NCBI GenBank assembly: GCA_000719105.1
Contig: JODX01000021.1
Coordinates: forward strand, 160,729 to 224,728
Direction of reading: 5' to 3'
Length of the DNA: 64,000 nucleotides
DNA from: Streptomyces sclerotialus
Lineage (GTDB): Bacteria; Actinomycetota; Actinomycetes; Streptomycetales; Streptomycetaceae
Position numbers and translations under genes: made by a program. The stretch's first letter is position 1; each line of letters opens with the position of its first letter. Below, in pieces: positions 30,203 through 38,323 of the stretch. Under the pieces are notes generated by a model that saw only the letters and a program-made list of their open reading frames with translations, was not told where the DNA came from and did no database searches.

Positions 30203-31012
30203 ATGGCGGACGGACCGCGGTTTTACGTGACCATGAAGACCGGCAATGATCAGGGCGCCGGCACCGATGGCTCGGTGTACGTCAAGTTCATCGGCAACAT
30301 CCAACACGGCCAGGGTGAGGAGGTAACCAGTGAACATCTGCTCGACAGTAGCGGTAACGACTTCGAAAACGGTGACGCCTGGACGTATTGGGTGGACACC
30401 AACCGGGCGCTGGCCGAGCTGAGCCACATCGAAGTGCGACTCGACCTGGGAGAAGTGACCCTGGCCAACGCCTGGCAGCTGGAATCGATCGTGGTGGAGG
30501 ACCGTGACACACACCGGCTGTGGTACGCCAACGCCGGCAACCGCTGGTTCGACCACACCCAGGATGCGATGCACTCGACGGCGACCGACACCCGAACCCA
30601 GCGATTCGCGCTCAAGCCGGTCACCCCAACCACGCAGTATCGGGTCACCATCGGAACGGCCGACAGCGGCGTGTTCGGTGGTAGCGGCACCGACGGCTTC
30701 GTCTTCGTGGGCATCCGCGGCGATGCCAACCGCGACCTCTGCCAGCTGCTCTACCTCGACGGGCCCGGCAATGACTTCGAGCGAGGAAGCCGCGCCGATT
30801 ACGGCCCGTTCCACTATCCGGCCCTGGACCCGCCACGCGAAGTGTTTGTCCGGCTCGACGGCAGGCATCCAGGCGACACCTGGGAACTGGGCATGGTCGG
30901 TATCACCGACATGAGCACGGGCCGCAAGTTCCTCGCCGAGATCAACGAGCGCTGGTTCCAGGCCCCCGGCCGAGCCGAGCGCACCTACAAGCTGATCGAG
31001 AAGGATTTCTAA
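30203..31012 (+). CDS. Protein of two tandem PLAT/LH2 domains
   Basis: 269 aa; GGAGGGAG precedes ATG 30203 at good distance. Residues about 7-115 and 140-255 each follow the PLAT (lipoxygenase/polycystin beta-sandwich) pattern: YxVTxxTGxxxGAGTDGxVYV, then GNDFExG, a WxLExIVVxD-type strand and NRWF. In other proteins PLAT domains bind lipids, membranes or protein partners. No signal peptide, catalytic domain or membrane segment is seen, so this is a free-standing, probably cytoplasmic PLAT protein. It is intact within otherwise decayed mobile DNA and codes with less extreme GC bias than the core genes. Function unknown. Confidence 0.82.
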   Translation: MADGPRFYVTMKTGNDQGAGTDGSVYVKFIGNIQHGQGEEVTSEHLLDSSGNDFENGDAWTYWVDTNRALAELSHIEVRLDLGEVTLANAWQLESIVVEDRDTHRLWYANAGNRWFDHTQDAMHSTATDTRTQRFALKPVTPTTQYRVTIGTADSGVFGGSGTDGFVFVGIRGDANRDLCQLLYLDGPGNDFERGSRADYGPFHYPALDPPREVFVRLDGRHPGDTWELGMVGITDMSTGRKFLAEINERWFQAPGRAERTYKLIEKDF

Positions 31013-31039
31013 CCTCGCTCTTGAGGCGGGGCCCTGTAC

Positions 31040-31330
31040 GGAGGCGCCGACCCTTACGTCGACTCCGGCCGCGTCTTCACCTAGAAGGACGGACGCCCGT
31101 ACCACCCGGAGCGCCTCTCCCGGATCTTCAACCGGCTCATCCAGAAGCTCGGCCTGCCGCCCGTCCGCCTGCGCGACCTGCGCGACTGCGCCGCCACGCT
31201 GCGCCTCGCGGCCAGATGAAGACCGTCCAGGTCATGCTCGTGCACTCCTCGTACAAGCTCACCGCCGACATGTACACCAGCGTCCTGCCGCAGCTCGAAC
31301 CGGAGGCCGCGGACGCGCTCGTCTTGCGCA
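31040..31330 (+). pseudogene. Tyrosine integrase remnant, C-terminal part
   Basis: Reads VDSGRVFT, then an in-frame TAG (31082-31084), then DGRPYHPERLSRIFNRL and LPPVRLRDLRDCAATL. A frame change near 31213 leads to KTVQVMLVHSSYKLTADMYTSVLPQ. Functional relatives have HDLRH and LGHSS; here both catalytic histidines of the HxxR box are lost (RDLRD) and LGHSS is LVHSS. Nonsense codon, frameshift and active-site loss mark it as dead. Confidence 0.8.
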
Positions 31331-31458
31331 AGGTGGCGCAGCAGGGGGAGCAGGCCGACGGCCGGCAGCCACGGGGCCCTCGGGCAGTGCCCGGCGTCGA
31401 GGATGTGGCTGCGGGGGCCAAGGGCAGCAGGGCGGGCGACCGCGACCGGGTCGGGCGC

Positions 31459-31701
31459 ATGAGCGGCGACCAGTTCACCATCGGCGACCACGCACTGGAG
31501 ATCGAGCCCATCCGGCAGCAGGGAGGCTCCCGGCCGGCCGACAGCGACGAGCCCGGCACCTACGCCTCACTCCAGGTCTACGCGAACGACATCGGGCTGT
31601 CGTTGAACACGATCGGGGCCTACCGGTTCACGGCCAGCCGATGGCCCATGGACCAGCGCCGCGACGGCGTCTCGTTCAAGATCCACCAGATCCTCGCCTA
31701 A
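31459..31701 (+). pseudogene. Fragment resembling RacO/DUF6192-type regulators
   Basis: MSGDQFTIGDHALEIEPIR... followed by SLQVYANDIGLSLNTIGAYRF and ASRWPMDQRRDGVSFKIHQILA. This matches, as I recall it, the N-terminal part of streptomycete RacO-like proteins, which continue well beyond this point. The frame ends directly after ILA, and upstream it is fused to integrase debris, so it is most likely a remnant. Confidence 0.5.
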
Positions 31702-31702
31702 C

Positions 31703-31903
31703 GTGCGTCGTGCCCTGTTCTGTGGCCGAGAAGCCGACGGCGACGCCCGAGGCGTTCATGTCCTGCACCAGGCTGAAGGCCCCGCCCAGCGTCGCCATCT
31801 CGCTGACCTCGCCCGAGGCCGACCAGCGCAGCGGCAGGGACGGGATCTCCTCGGTCGCTGCCGTACCGGCGAGTTCACCGGCGTCGTTGATGACCTGCGC
31901 CGC
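31703..31903 (-). pseudogene. Fragment of a HAF-repeat extracellular protein
   Basis: The minus strand reads VINDAGELAGTAA...MATLGGAFSLVQDMNASGVAVGFSAT. The pattern INxxGxxxG / LGTLGG / AxDINASGxVVG is that of HAF repeats. No start, signal peptide or continuation exists on either side. The remaining gap to 32040 holds GC-rich sequence with no recognisable gene. Confidence 0.55.
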
Positions 31904-32040
31904 GCGGAGCCCGAAAGGAACGGGGTCCGGGGGCGGAGCCCCGAGGCGGGTCGAAGGGGCGCAGCCCCTGGAGGATGGGACGGGTAGGGGCGGCGGGGGC
32001 GATCTCCCCTCCCCGCGCACGCACCCGCCATCATGACCCC

Positions 32041-33078
32041 ATGCGCGCTGCCCGCCTCATCAAAATGGTGCTGCTCCTCCAGTCCCGGCCCTCCATGACC
32101 GCCGCCGAACTGGCCCGCGAGCTGGAGGTGTCCGAACGCACGGTCACCCGGGACGCGCAGGCGCTGTCGGAGGCCGGGGTGCCCGTGTACGCGGACCGGG
32201 GCCGGGCCGGCGGGTACCGGCTGATCGGCGGGTACCGCACCCGGCTGACCGGTCTCGCCCGCGGCGAGGCCGAGGCGCTGTTCCTGTCCGGCGTCCCGGG
32301 CGCCCTGCGCGAGATGGGGCTGGACGACGCCGCATCCGCCGCCCGCCTCAAGGTGTCCGCCGCCCTGCTGCCCTCCCTGCGGGACGCCCCGCGGACGGCG
32401 GCGCAGCGGTTCCACCTGGACGCGCCCGCCTGGTTCCAGGAGCCGGAGGCCCCCGCCCTGCTGCCCGCCGTGGCGGACGCCGTGTGGGACGACCGGGTGG
32501 TCACCGCCCGCTACCGGCGGGGTGGGGAAGAGGCCGAGCGCTCCTTGGAGCCGTACGGCCTCGTCCTCAAGGCCGGGGTCTGGTACCTGTGCGCACGGGT
32601 GCCGGAGCGGGAGGGGCAGGGCGAGCGGGGTGAGCGGGAGGGGCGGGAGGGGCGGAAGGAGCGGGATTGCTTTCGGGTGTACCGCATCGACCGGTTCACC
32701 GCCGTCGCCACCCTGAACGACCGCTTCACCCGCGACGAGGAGTTCGACCTGCCGCGGTTCTGGGCGGAGCGGGCCCGGCAGTTCGCGCGGTCCATCCTGC
32801 ACGCGGAGGTCGTGGCGCGGCTCTCCCCGGAGGGGGTACGCAGACTGCAGTACGCCCTCGACCCCGAGTCGGCGCGTACGGCGCTGGCGGCCGGGGGCCC
32901 CGCGGACGCACGGGGCTGGGTGACGGTCACGCTCCCCGTCGAGTCGGAGGAGGTCGCGCACACCCAGCTGACGGCACTGGGACCGGAGGTGGAGGTGCTG
33001 TCCCCCAAGACCTTGCGCGAGCGGTTCGCGGAGGACGCGGCGCGACTCGCGGAGCTCTACCGCCCATACCGCTCATAA
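32041..33078 (+). CDS. HTH-WYL domain transcriptional regulator
   Basis: 345 aa from ATG 32041. N-terminal HTH_11 winged helix (MRAARLIKMVLLLQ...MTAAELARELEVSERTVTRDAQAL), then the GGYRLIGGYRTRLTGL hinge, and a WYL-type ligand domain (LEPYGLVLKAGVWYLCAR, FRVYRIDRFTAV). WYL domains sense nucleic-acid or small ligands in many regulators, including those of defence islands. Here the neighbours are core genes. An odd Gly/Arg/Glu insertion (EREGQGERGEREGREGRKE) from a GAG/CGG slippage tract interrupts the WYL domain. Confidence 0.9.
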   Translation: MRAARLIKMVLLLQSRPSMTAAELARELEVSERTVTRDAQALSEAGVPVYADRGRAGGYRLIGGYRTRLTGLARGEAEALFLSGVPGALREMGLDDAASAARLKVSAALLPSLRDAPRTAAQRFHLDAPAWFQEPEAPALLPAVADAVWDDRVVTARYRRGGEEAERSLEPYGLVLKAGVWYLCARVPEREGQGERGEREGREGRKERDCFRVYRIDRFTAVATLNDRFTRDEEFDLPRFWAERARQFARSILHAEVVARLSPEGVRRLQYALDPESARTALAAGGPADARGWVTVTLPVESEEVAHTQLTALGPEVEVLSPKTLRERFAEDAARLAELYRPYRS

Positions 33079-33134
33079 CAATCCACCGCACTCCAGGTGC
33101 GCCCCACCCCGGCAGGCCCGATGCTGGTGCCGTG

Positions 33135-33653
33135 ATGGACGAGACGGAGTTCTGGGAGCTGGTGGACTCGGCACGGGAGGCAGCCGGGGGCGATCCCGAG
33201 GAGCACGCCGACCTGCTCGTCGAACGGCTCGTCCAACTGGACCCGGACGCGGTGCTGGACTTCGCCCGGCACTTCGAGTCCCGCTACAACCGGGCGTACA
33301 CCTGGGAGCTCTGGGGTGCCGCCGCGGTGCTGCTCGGCGGGGCCAGCGACGACGCCTTCGACTTCTTCCGGTGCTGGCTGATCGGCCAGGGCCGGGAGGT
33401 CTTCGAGGGCGCCGTGCACGACCCGGACTCCCTCGCCGATCTGCTGGACGACTTCGACGAGGAGTTCGACGGGGACGGGGAGGAGCTGGGGTACGCGGCG
33501 GACGAGGCGTACGAGCAGCTCACCGGCACCGTCGCCCCGGACCTCGGCATTCCGCCCGCGGCGCCCGAACCCGCGGGGACCCCCCTGGACTTCGAGGACG
33601 ACACCGTGCTCGCGGAGCGCTACCCCAAGCTCTGGGAGCGGTTCCGGGCCTGA
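33135..33653 (+). CDS. DUF4240 domain protein
   Basis: 172 aa from ATG 33135. Starts MDETEFWELVDSAR, the DUF4240 pattern, and continues with LxxLxPxxVLDFxxHF and AYTWELWGAAAVLLGGASDDAFDFFRCWLIGQGREVF. Acidic and soluble. Function is not known for the family. It follows the WYL regulator by 56 bp. The 250-bp gap to the next (convergent) gene shows no further gene. Confidence 0.88.
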   Translation: MDETEFWELVDSAREAAGGDPEEHADLLVERLVQLDPDAVLDFARHFESRYNRAYTWELWGAAAVLLGGASDDAFDFFRCWLIGQGREVFEGAVHDPDSLADLLDDFDEEFDGDGEELGYAADEAYEQLTGTVAPDLGIPPAAPEPAGTPLDFEDDTVLAERYPKLWERFRA

Positions 33654-33903
33654 TTCAGGCGCGGGTGCCCGTACCGGTGCCACGGTTCCCGTACGACGAA
33701 CGCGGCAGATACGCGTACTGCGCGGGTGCGGACGGTGCCGCGTGAGGTTCTCCCGGTCCCCGTTCCGCGCGTCCGGCGACGGCGTGCCGCGCGGTTCCGG
33801 GCCGTTTTCCGTCCCCCGGACGGCCGCTGTTCGTCTTCCCCGTTCCCCCACCTCCGACTCGGGCATCGGCATCGCGTCACCGCGGTGCCGCCCTGCGGCG
33901 ACG

Positions 33904-34905
33904 CTAGGGCGAGGACCTCGGAGGATCCTGTGCGGCGTCCACGACCCGCCTGTCACTCCGGCCCTGGAGGCGGGCGGCGGCCTCCCTGATCCCGGGCAGC
34001 CGGGCCGCGAGGGCGGCGCCCGGGCAGTCCGTCATGTAGCCGTCGCTGTGGCCCGCGACCGCGGGCAGCAGGGCCTCGGTTCCGGCGGCGTACCGGCTGC
34101 GGTCGTTGCTGGAGACCAGGCGGACGCTCGAGCGCGGGTCGGTGCCGGTGAGGCCGAGTTTCCAGGCGGCGAGGGCGGCGATCGCGTCGGTCATCTCCCG
34201 GGGCACCGGCACGCCCTCGGTGAAGGTGCCGATGGCCGCGATGCCCGTCGTGCGGTGGTTGAAGCCCTGGGTGTGGGCGCCGGTGACGGGCCGCTCGACG
34301 CCGCCCGCGCGGCCCTCGTAGATCGTGCCGCAGCGGTCGACGAGGAAGTTGTAGCCGATGTCGTCCCAGGCCCGGGCGCCGGTCTGGCCCGCCTGCACAT
34401 CGCTGATGATGTGCGGCACGTCCGCGCAGTCGTAGTCGTTCGGGTTGTCGGTGTGGTGCACGAAGACGGCGGCGACCCGGTCGTCGTACCGCACGGGCGG
34501 CCGGCTGTGGCGCGCGCTCCCGCTCAGCCAGCGGGACCGCGGCACGATCGGCGGCCGGGGTGCCGTGTGGGCGGATGCGGGCCGGGCGGCCGCCGCGCGG
34601 GCGGACGCCTCCACCACGCGGTCCGCCCCGACGGCGCACAGCACCAGCCCGAGGACGGCGGCCAGGCCGGGCAGACAGGCGAGCAGCAGGAGAGCGGCGG
34701 TGCGGGCGGACGGCCGGGCCCGCGGTACGCGGTCGTCGGGCGTGGTCCACGGCCCCGAGGCCCCCGGGACGTGGACCACGCCCGACGACCGCACGGTGAG
34801 GGGTGTGCGCGCCGTGTCCGCCCGCAGGCACTCCCGCCCCGGCTGCTCTCGCCGGAGCCTTCCTCGGCGCGGTCGTCCACGGCGCGCCGACCGGAAGACG
34901 CGCAT
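33904..34905 (-). CDS. PGRP/amidase_2-type N-acetylmuramoyl-L-alanine amidase, membrane-anchored
   Basis: 333 aa from ATG 34905. An Arg-rich N-terminus of about 65 residues precedes one hydrophobic helix (ALLLLACLPGLAAVLGLVLCA), then the peptidoglycan-recognition domain outside the cell. Zinc ligands are evident: His in FVHHTDNP, and His and Cys in GHSDGYMTDCPG (spacing 8, as in T7 lysozyme); the Tyr in DIGYNFLVD is also conserved. It likely cleaves the muramoyl-alanine bond in wall turnover. The segment just before the TM is encoded by a perfect 23-bp inverted repeat (separate entry). Confidence 0.9.
   Translation of the reverse strand: MRVFRSARRGRPRRGRLRREQPGRECLRADTARTPLTVRSSGVVHVPGASGPWTTPDDRVPRARPSARTAALLLLACLPGLAAVLGLVLCAVGADRVVEASARAAAARPASAHTAPRPPIVPRSRWLSGSARHSRPPVRYDDRVAAVFVHHTDNPNDYDCADVPHIISDVQAGQTGARAWDDIGYNFLVDRCGTIYEGRAGGVERPVTGAHTQGFNHRTTGIAAIGTFTEGVPVPREMTDAIAALAAWKLGLTGTDPRSSVRLVSSNDRSRYAAGTEALLPAVAGHSDGYMTDCPGAALAARLPGIREAAARLQGRSDRRVVDAAQDPPRSSP
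34729..34792. repeat. Perfect 23-bp inverted repeat inside the amidase gene
   Basis: Arms 34729-34751 and 34770-34792 are exact reverse complements, with an 18-nt spacer. In the mRNA this makes a very stable stem about 115-177 nt after the start codon, ahead of the TM-coding part. It encodes SSGVVHVPGASGPWTTPDDR. Confidence 0.9.
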
Positions 34906-35217
34906 GACCCCACTTTGCCCCGGTTCACCCCGTCCCGCGACGTGAGGCATGCCACCCGTTGGAACCATCGTCCCGGTCCGGGACGTTACCTCCTGTGATC
35001 GACCCAGTGCGTACGTACGATCCGGATACTTCGGCGGAGATCCGGGTGGATGCTCCGGCCGGCCGCCGCCTGACACGCTCCAGCCGGGGTACCGGACAGA
35101 TCATCACCCTGGTGGGGCACGGTCCGGCCCCGCGCACCCGACCGGGCCCACGGCACCGCGCGTGCCCGGTCACCGGACCCGTCCCCCGCCAGGGGCCCGA
35201 GAGAGAGGCGGCCTGGA
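34906..35217. promoter_or_regulatory. Divergent amidase / marP-like control region
   Basis: 312 bp without a gene. GTCCCGG-T-CCGGGAC (34970-34984) is a perfect 15-bp palindrome 65 bp upstream of the amidase start. GTACGTAC lies at 35011-35018. No recognisable sigma-factor promoter pair stands out. Both flanking products act at the cell envelope, so shared control is possible. Confidence 0.4.
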
Positions 35218-36408
35218 GTGGACATACTCGACATCCTGCTGTTGCTGGTGATCCTGGCGTACGCGGCGTCCGGTTACCGGCGCGGCCTGGTCGCCGGCTG
35301 CCTCTCCCTGGCCGGGTTCGTGGGCGGTGCCGTCGTCGGCGTGTGGGTGCTGCCCACGTTCATGGACCTGGTGTCGGTGACGCCGGGGTCGCCCGGGGCG
35401 ACCGTCACCGCCGTGCTGACGGTCCTGGTCCCCGCCGTCGTCGGGCACGAACTCGCGGGCAGGCTCGGCCTGCTGCTCCGCCGCGAGCTGGACCGCGGCC
35501 CGCTGCGGGTGGCCGACGGGGTGGGCGGGGCCCTGGCCAACACGGTCGCCGTCCTCGTCGTCGCGTGGGTGGCCGCGAGCGTCCTGGCCGCCTCCTCGTC
35601 CCCACTGATCACCCAGGCGATCCGCGGCTCGACGGTGCTGGGCGCCGTGCAGGACACCATGCCGGACACGACGCCGGCCTGGTTCTCCCGGGCCACCTCC
35701 GCCCTCACGGAGGCGGGCTTCCCGCAGGTGTTCAACCCGTTCGAGGCCGAACCGTCGGCGGGCGTCGCCGAGCCGTCCGGCGACAGCGTCACCCCGAGCG
35801 CGACGAACGCCGCCCAGCGGAGCAGCGTCAAGGTCGAGGGCTTCTCCGGCACCCAGGGCCGCGAGGGCAGCGGCTTCGTCTACGCGCCCCAGCGCGTGAT
35901 GACCAACGCCCACGTGGTGGCGGGCATCGACGAGCCGACCGTGCGCGTCGGCGGGGTGGGCCGGACGTACGAGGCGCGGGTCGTCCTGTTCGACCCGGAC
36001 AAGGACGTCGCGGTCCTCCACGTGCCGTCGCTAGAGGCCCCCGTGCTGGCCTTCGACCACAGCGCCGAGCGCGGCGACTCCGCGGTCGTCGCCGGCTACC
36101 CGGAGGACGGCGGTCTCGACCTCCAGGCGGCCACGGTCGCGAACCGCATCGACGCCACCGGCCAGAACATCTACAGCACGGAGACGGTCACCCGCGAGAT
36201 CTACTCGGTCCGCTCCACCGTGCGCCCCGGCAACTCCGGCGGCCCGCTGCTCACCACGGACGGCAAGGTGTACGGCATGGTGTTCGCCCGCTCCACCTCC
36301 GACAGCCGGACGGGCTACGTCCTGACGGCGGACGAGGTGGCGCCCGAGGCCCAGCAGGCGCGGAACGCGACGAGTCCCGTGGACACGGGCGAGCTCATCG
36401 CGTCATGA
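35218..36408 (+). CDS. MarP-like membrane serine protease (CvpA + trypsin domains)
   Basis: 396 aa from GTG 35218. Four TM helices in the first 150 residues form a CvpA-like domain (DILDILLLLVILAYAASGYRRG). An extracytoplasmic chymotrypsin-fold domain follows with His in MTNAHVVAG, Asp in PDKDVAVLHV and Ser in RPGNSGGPLL. This architecture is that of mycobacterial MarP, needed for acid and oxidative resistance through peptidoglycan-hydrolase activation. A peptidoglycan amidase gene diverges from it here, which fits that theme (inference). Confidence 0.92.
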   Translation: MDILDILLLLVILAYAASGYRRGLVAGCLSLAGFVGGAVVGVWVLPTFMDLVSVTPGSPGATVTAVLTVLVPAVVGHELAGRLGLLLRRELDRGPLRVADGVGGALANTVAVLVVAWVAASVLAASSSPLITQAIRGSTVLGAVQDTMPDTTPAWFSRATSALTEAGFPQVFNPFEAEPSAGVAEPSGDSVTPSATNAAQRSSVKVEGFSGTQGREGSGFVYAPQRVMTNAHVVAGIDEPTVRVGGVGRTYEARVVLFDPDKDVAVLHVPSLEAPVLAFDHSAERGDSAVVAGYPEDGGLDLQAATVANRIDATGQNIYSTETVTREIYSVRSTVRPGNSGGPLLTTDGKVYGMVFARSTSDSRTGYVLTADEVAPEAQQARNATSPVDTGELIAS

Positions 36409-36486
36409 CGCCCCGCCAGGTGGGCCGGTCATCCGCCCCGAACACCGCGGAAGCGCTTGCTCCGCCTGGGCGTACGCTGTCTTCCG

Positions 36487-37242
36487 ATGACGACCCAGCC
36501 CCCTTCCGTAACTCCCGCACCTCCCGTAACTCCCGTGCCTCCCGTACCGCCGTCGGCCACAGCCTCCTCCCCCACCCCCTCCCTGACCGAACGCCGCAAG
36601 GCCGCGACACAGCTCGACATCGCGCGGGCGGCGGCGGCCCTGTTCCGGGAGCACGGTCCCGACGGCACGACCGCGGAGGACATCGCCCGCCGGGCCGGGG
36701 TCGCGCCCCGCACGTTCTACCGCTACTTCCGCAGCAAGCAGGACGCCGTGGCCCCCTTGCTCACCGCGGGCGCGGACCGCTGGCACACCTCGCTGGCCGC
36801 GGCGCGGCCGGGTCCGCCGGCGGCACTGCCGGAGACACTGGAGCGGGCGGTCCGGGATGCGCTGTCCGTCCCGGACGGCCGCACGGCCGAGGGCTTCCAC
36901 CAGACCCGCGCCCTGCTGCGGGCGGCGGCCGGCGACCCCGCCCTGCGCGCGGTCTGGTATCGCGTGAACCGGGAGTCGGAGGAGCGGCTGGCCCCCCTGG
37001 TGGCCCGGCTGCTGGGTGCCGGGGCCGACCCCCTCGCCGTACGCCTGACCGCAACGGTCGCCACGGACGCGATCCGGGTGGCGATGGAGGCCTGGGCGGA
37101 GACGGACGCGCCGGTGGAGGGCCCCGGCTCACCGGCGGAACTGGCCGCGCGGTGCCTGCGGCACCTGCTGCCGCCCGGTTCCCGGATTCAGCCGGGGCCG
37201 GGGAGTGTCGAGGAGGGCGGGGACCCTCGCCCGGCAGGATGA
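36487..37242 (+). CDS. TetR-family regulator with Pro-rich N-terminus
   Basis: 251 aa from ATG 36487. A Pro/Thr/Val-rich leader of about 35 residues (TPAPPVTPVPPVPPS) is encoded by a CCCGTAACTCC near-repeat. The TetR HTH follows: LDIARAAAALFREHGPDGTTAEDIARRAGVAPRTFYRYFRSKQDAV. The C-terminal ligand domain is typical in length. It stands 4 bp before the epimerase gene, so the two are probably one operon. Confidence 0.92.
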   Translation: MTTQPPSVTPAPPVTPVPPVPPSATASSPTPSLTERRKAATQLDIARAAAALFREHGPDGTTAEDIARRAGVAPRTFYRYFRSKQDAVAPLLTAGADRWHTSLAAARPGPPAALPETLERAVRDALSVPDGRTAEGFHQTRALLRAAAGDPALRAVWYRVNRESEERLAPLVARLLGAGADPLAVRLTATVATDAIRVAMEAWAETDAPVEGPGSPAELAARCLRHLLPPGSRIQPGPGSVEEGGDPRPAG

Positions 37243-37246
37243 ACCC

Positions 37247-38203
37247 ATGAAGGCAGAGGCAGGGGCAGAGGCACAGACAGAGGCCGAGAAGGACGGACAG
37301 CTCCCTCCCGGTTCCCGGGTCGCGGTCGCCGGGGCGTCGGGGCTGATCGGTTCGGCGCTGGTCCGCTCGCTGCGGGCGGACGGGCACGAGGTCGTACGGC
37401 TCGTACGGCGGGCGCCCCGCGCTCACGACGAGGTGCGCTGGGAACCGGAACGGCGCCGGGTGGACGCCGCCGGGCTCGCCGGGTGTGCGGCGGTCGTGAA
37501 CCTCGCGGGCGCGGGAGTGGCGTCGCGCCGCTGGACGGACGCGTACAAGGCGACGATCCGCCGGAGCAGGGTGCTCGGCACGGAGACGCTCGCCGAGGCC
37601 CTGGCCACGCTGGACGAGCCGCCGCGCGTGTTCGTGAACGGCAGCGCGATCGGTTTCTACGGCGACACGGGCGACCGCGCGGTCGACGAGTCGGCGCCGC
37701 CGGGCGAGGGCTTCCTCCCGTCGGTGTGCGTGGCGTGGGAGGGGGCGGCGGCTCCGGCGCGCGAGGCGGGGATCCGCACGGTGTTCGCCCGCACGGGACT
37801 GGTGGTCGCGCGCGGCGGCGGGGCGTGGGGGCCGCTGTTCCCGCTGTTCAAGGCAGGGCTGGGCGGCCGGATGGGCAACGGCCGCCAGTACTGGAGTTTC
37901 ATCGCGCTGCACGACGAGGTGGCCGCCCTCCGGCACCTCCTCGACACGCCGGCGCTGTCGGGCCCGGTGAACCTGACGGCCCCGGAACCGGTGACCAACC
38001 GCGAGGTGACGGCCGCGATGGGCCGGGTCCTGCACCGCCCGGCACTCCTCAACGTGCCCTCCCCGGCCCTGCGCCTGGCCCTCGGCGAGGTGGCGGGCGA
38101 CGTCCTGGGCAGTACCCGAGCGGTCCCGGCCCGCCTGCTGGAGTCGGGCTTCACCTTCGCGTTCCCGACGGTGGAGGACGCGATCCGGGCGGCACTGCGC
38201 TGA
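37247..38203 (+). CDS. NAD(P)-binding epimerase, TIGR01777/SDR39U1 family
   Basis: 318 aa. After a variable, repeat-encoded acidic leader (KAEAGAEAQTEAEKD; GGCAGAG slippage tract) comes the extended-SDR nucleotide motif VAGASGLIGSALV, then VVNLAGAGVASRRWTDAYKATIRRSRV, FVNGSAIGFYGDTGD and the GMGNGRQYWSFIALHDEV-type block of this family. The terminal DUF1731-like part is intact. The substrate of the family is unsettled. It follows the TetR gene by 4 bp. Confidence 0.92.
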   Translation: MKAEAGAEAQTEAEKDGQLPPGSRVAVAGASGLIGSALVRSLRADGHEVVRLVRRAPRAHDEVRWEPERRRVDAAGLAGCAAVVNLAGAGVASRRWTDAYKATIRRSRVLGTETLAEALATLDEPPRVFVNGSAIGFYGDTGDRAVDESAPPGEGFLPSVCVAWEGAAAPAREAGIRTVFARTGLVVARGGGAWGPLFPLFKAGLGGRMGNGRQYWSFIALHDEVAALRHLLDTPALSGPVNLTAPEPVTNREVTAAMGRVLHRPALLNVPSPALRLALGEVAGDVLGSTRAVPARLLESGFTFAFPTVEDAIRAALR

Positions 38204-38323
38204 GCCGGGCCCTCCCGGGCCGTGTCAACCGGAATCCCTCGCGGCACCCCCGTCCCCGGTGACGGACGGACGGACACCTGACCTTCGTCCCGGACTCACG
38301 TATTCAGCAGGCTTGTTGGGGGC

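Noticed and set aside
33654..33903. A gene in the gap between DUF4240 and the amidase
   Set aside because: Open frames exist on both strands but have no ribosome site or protein-like composition.
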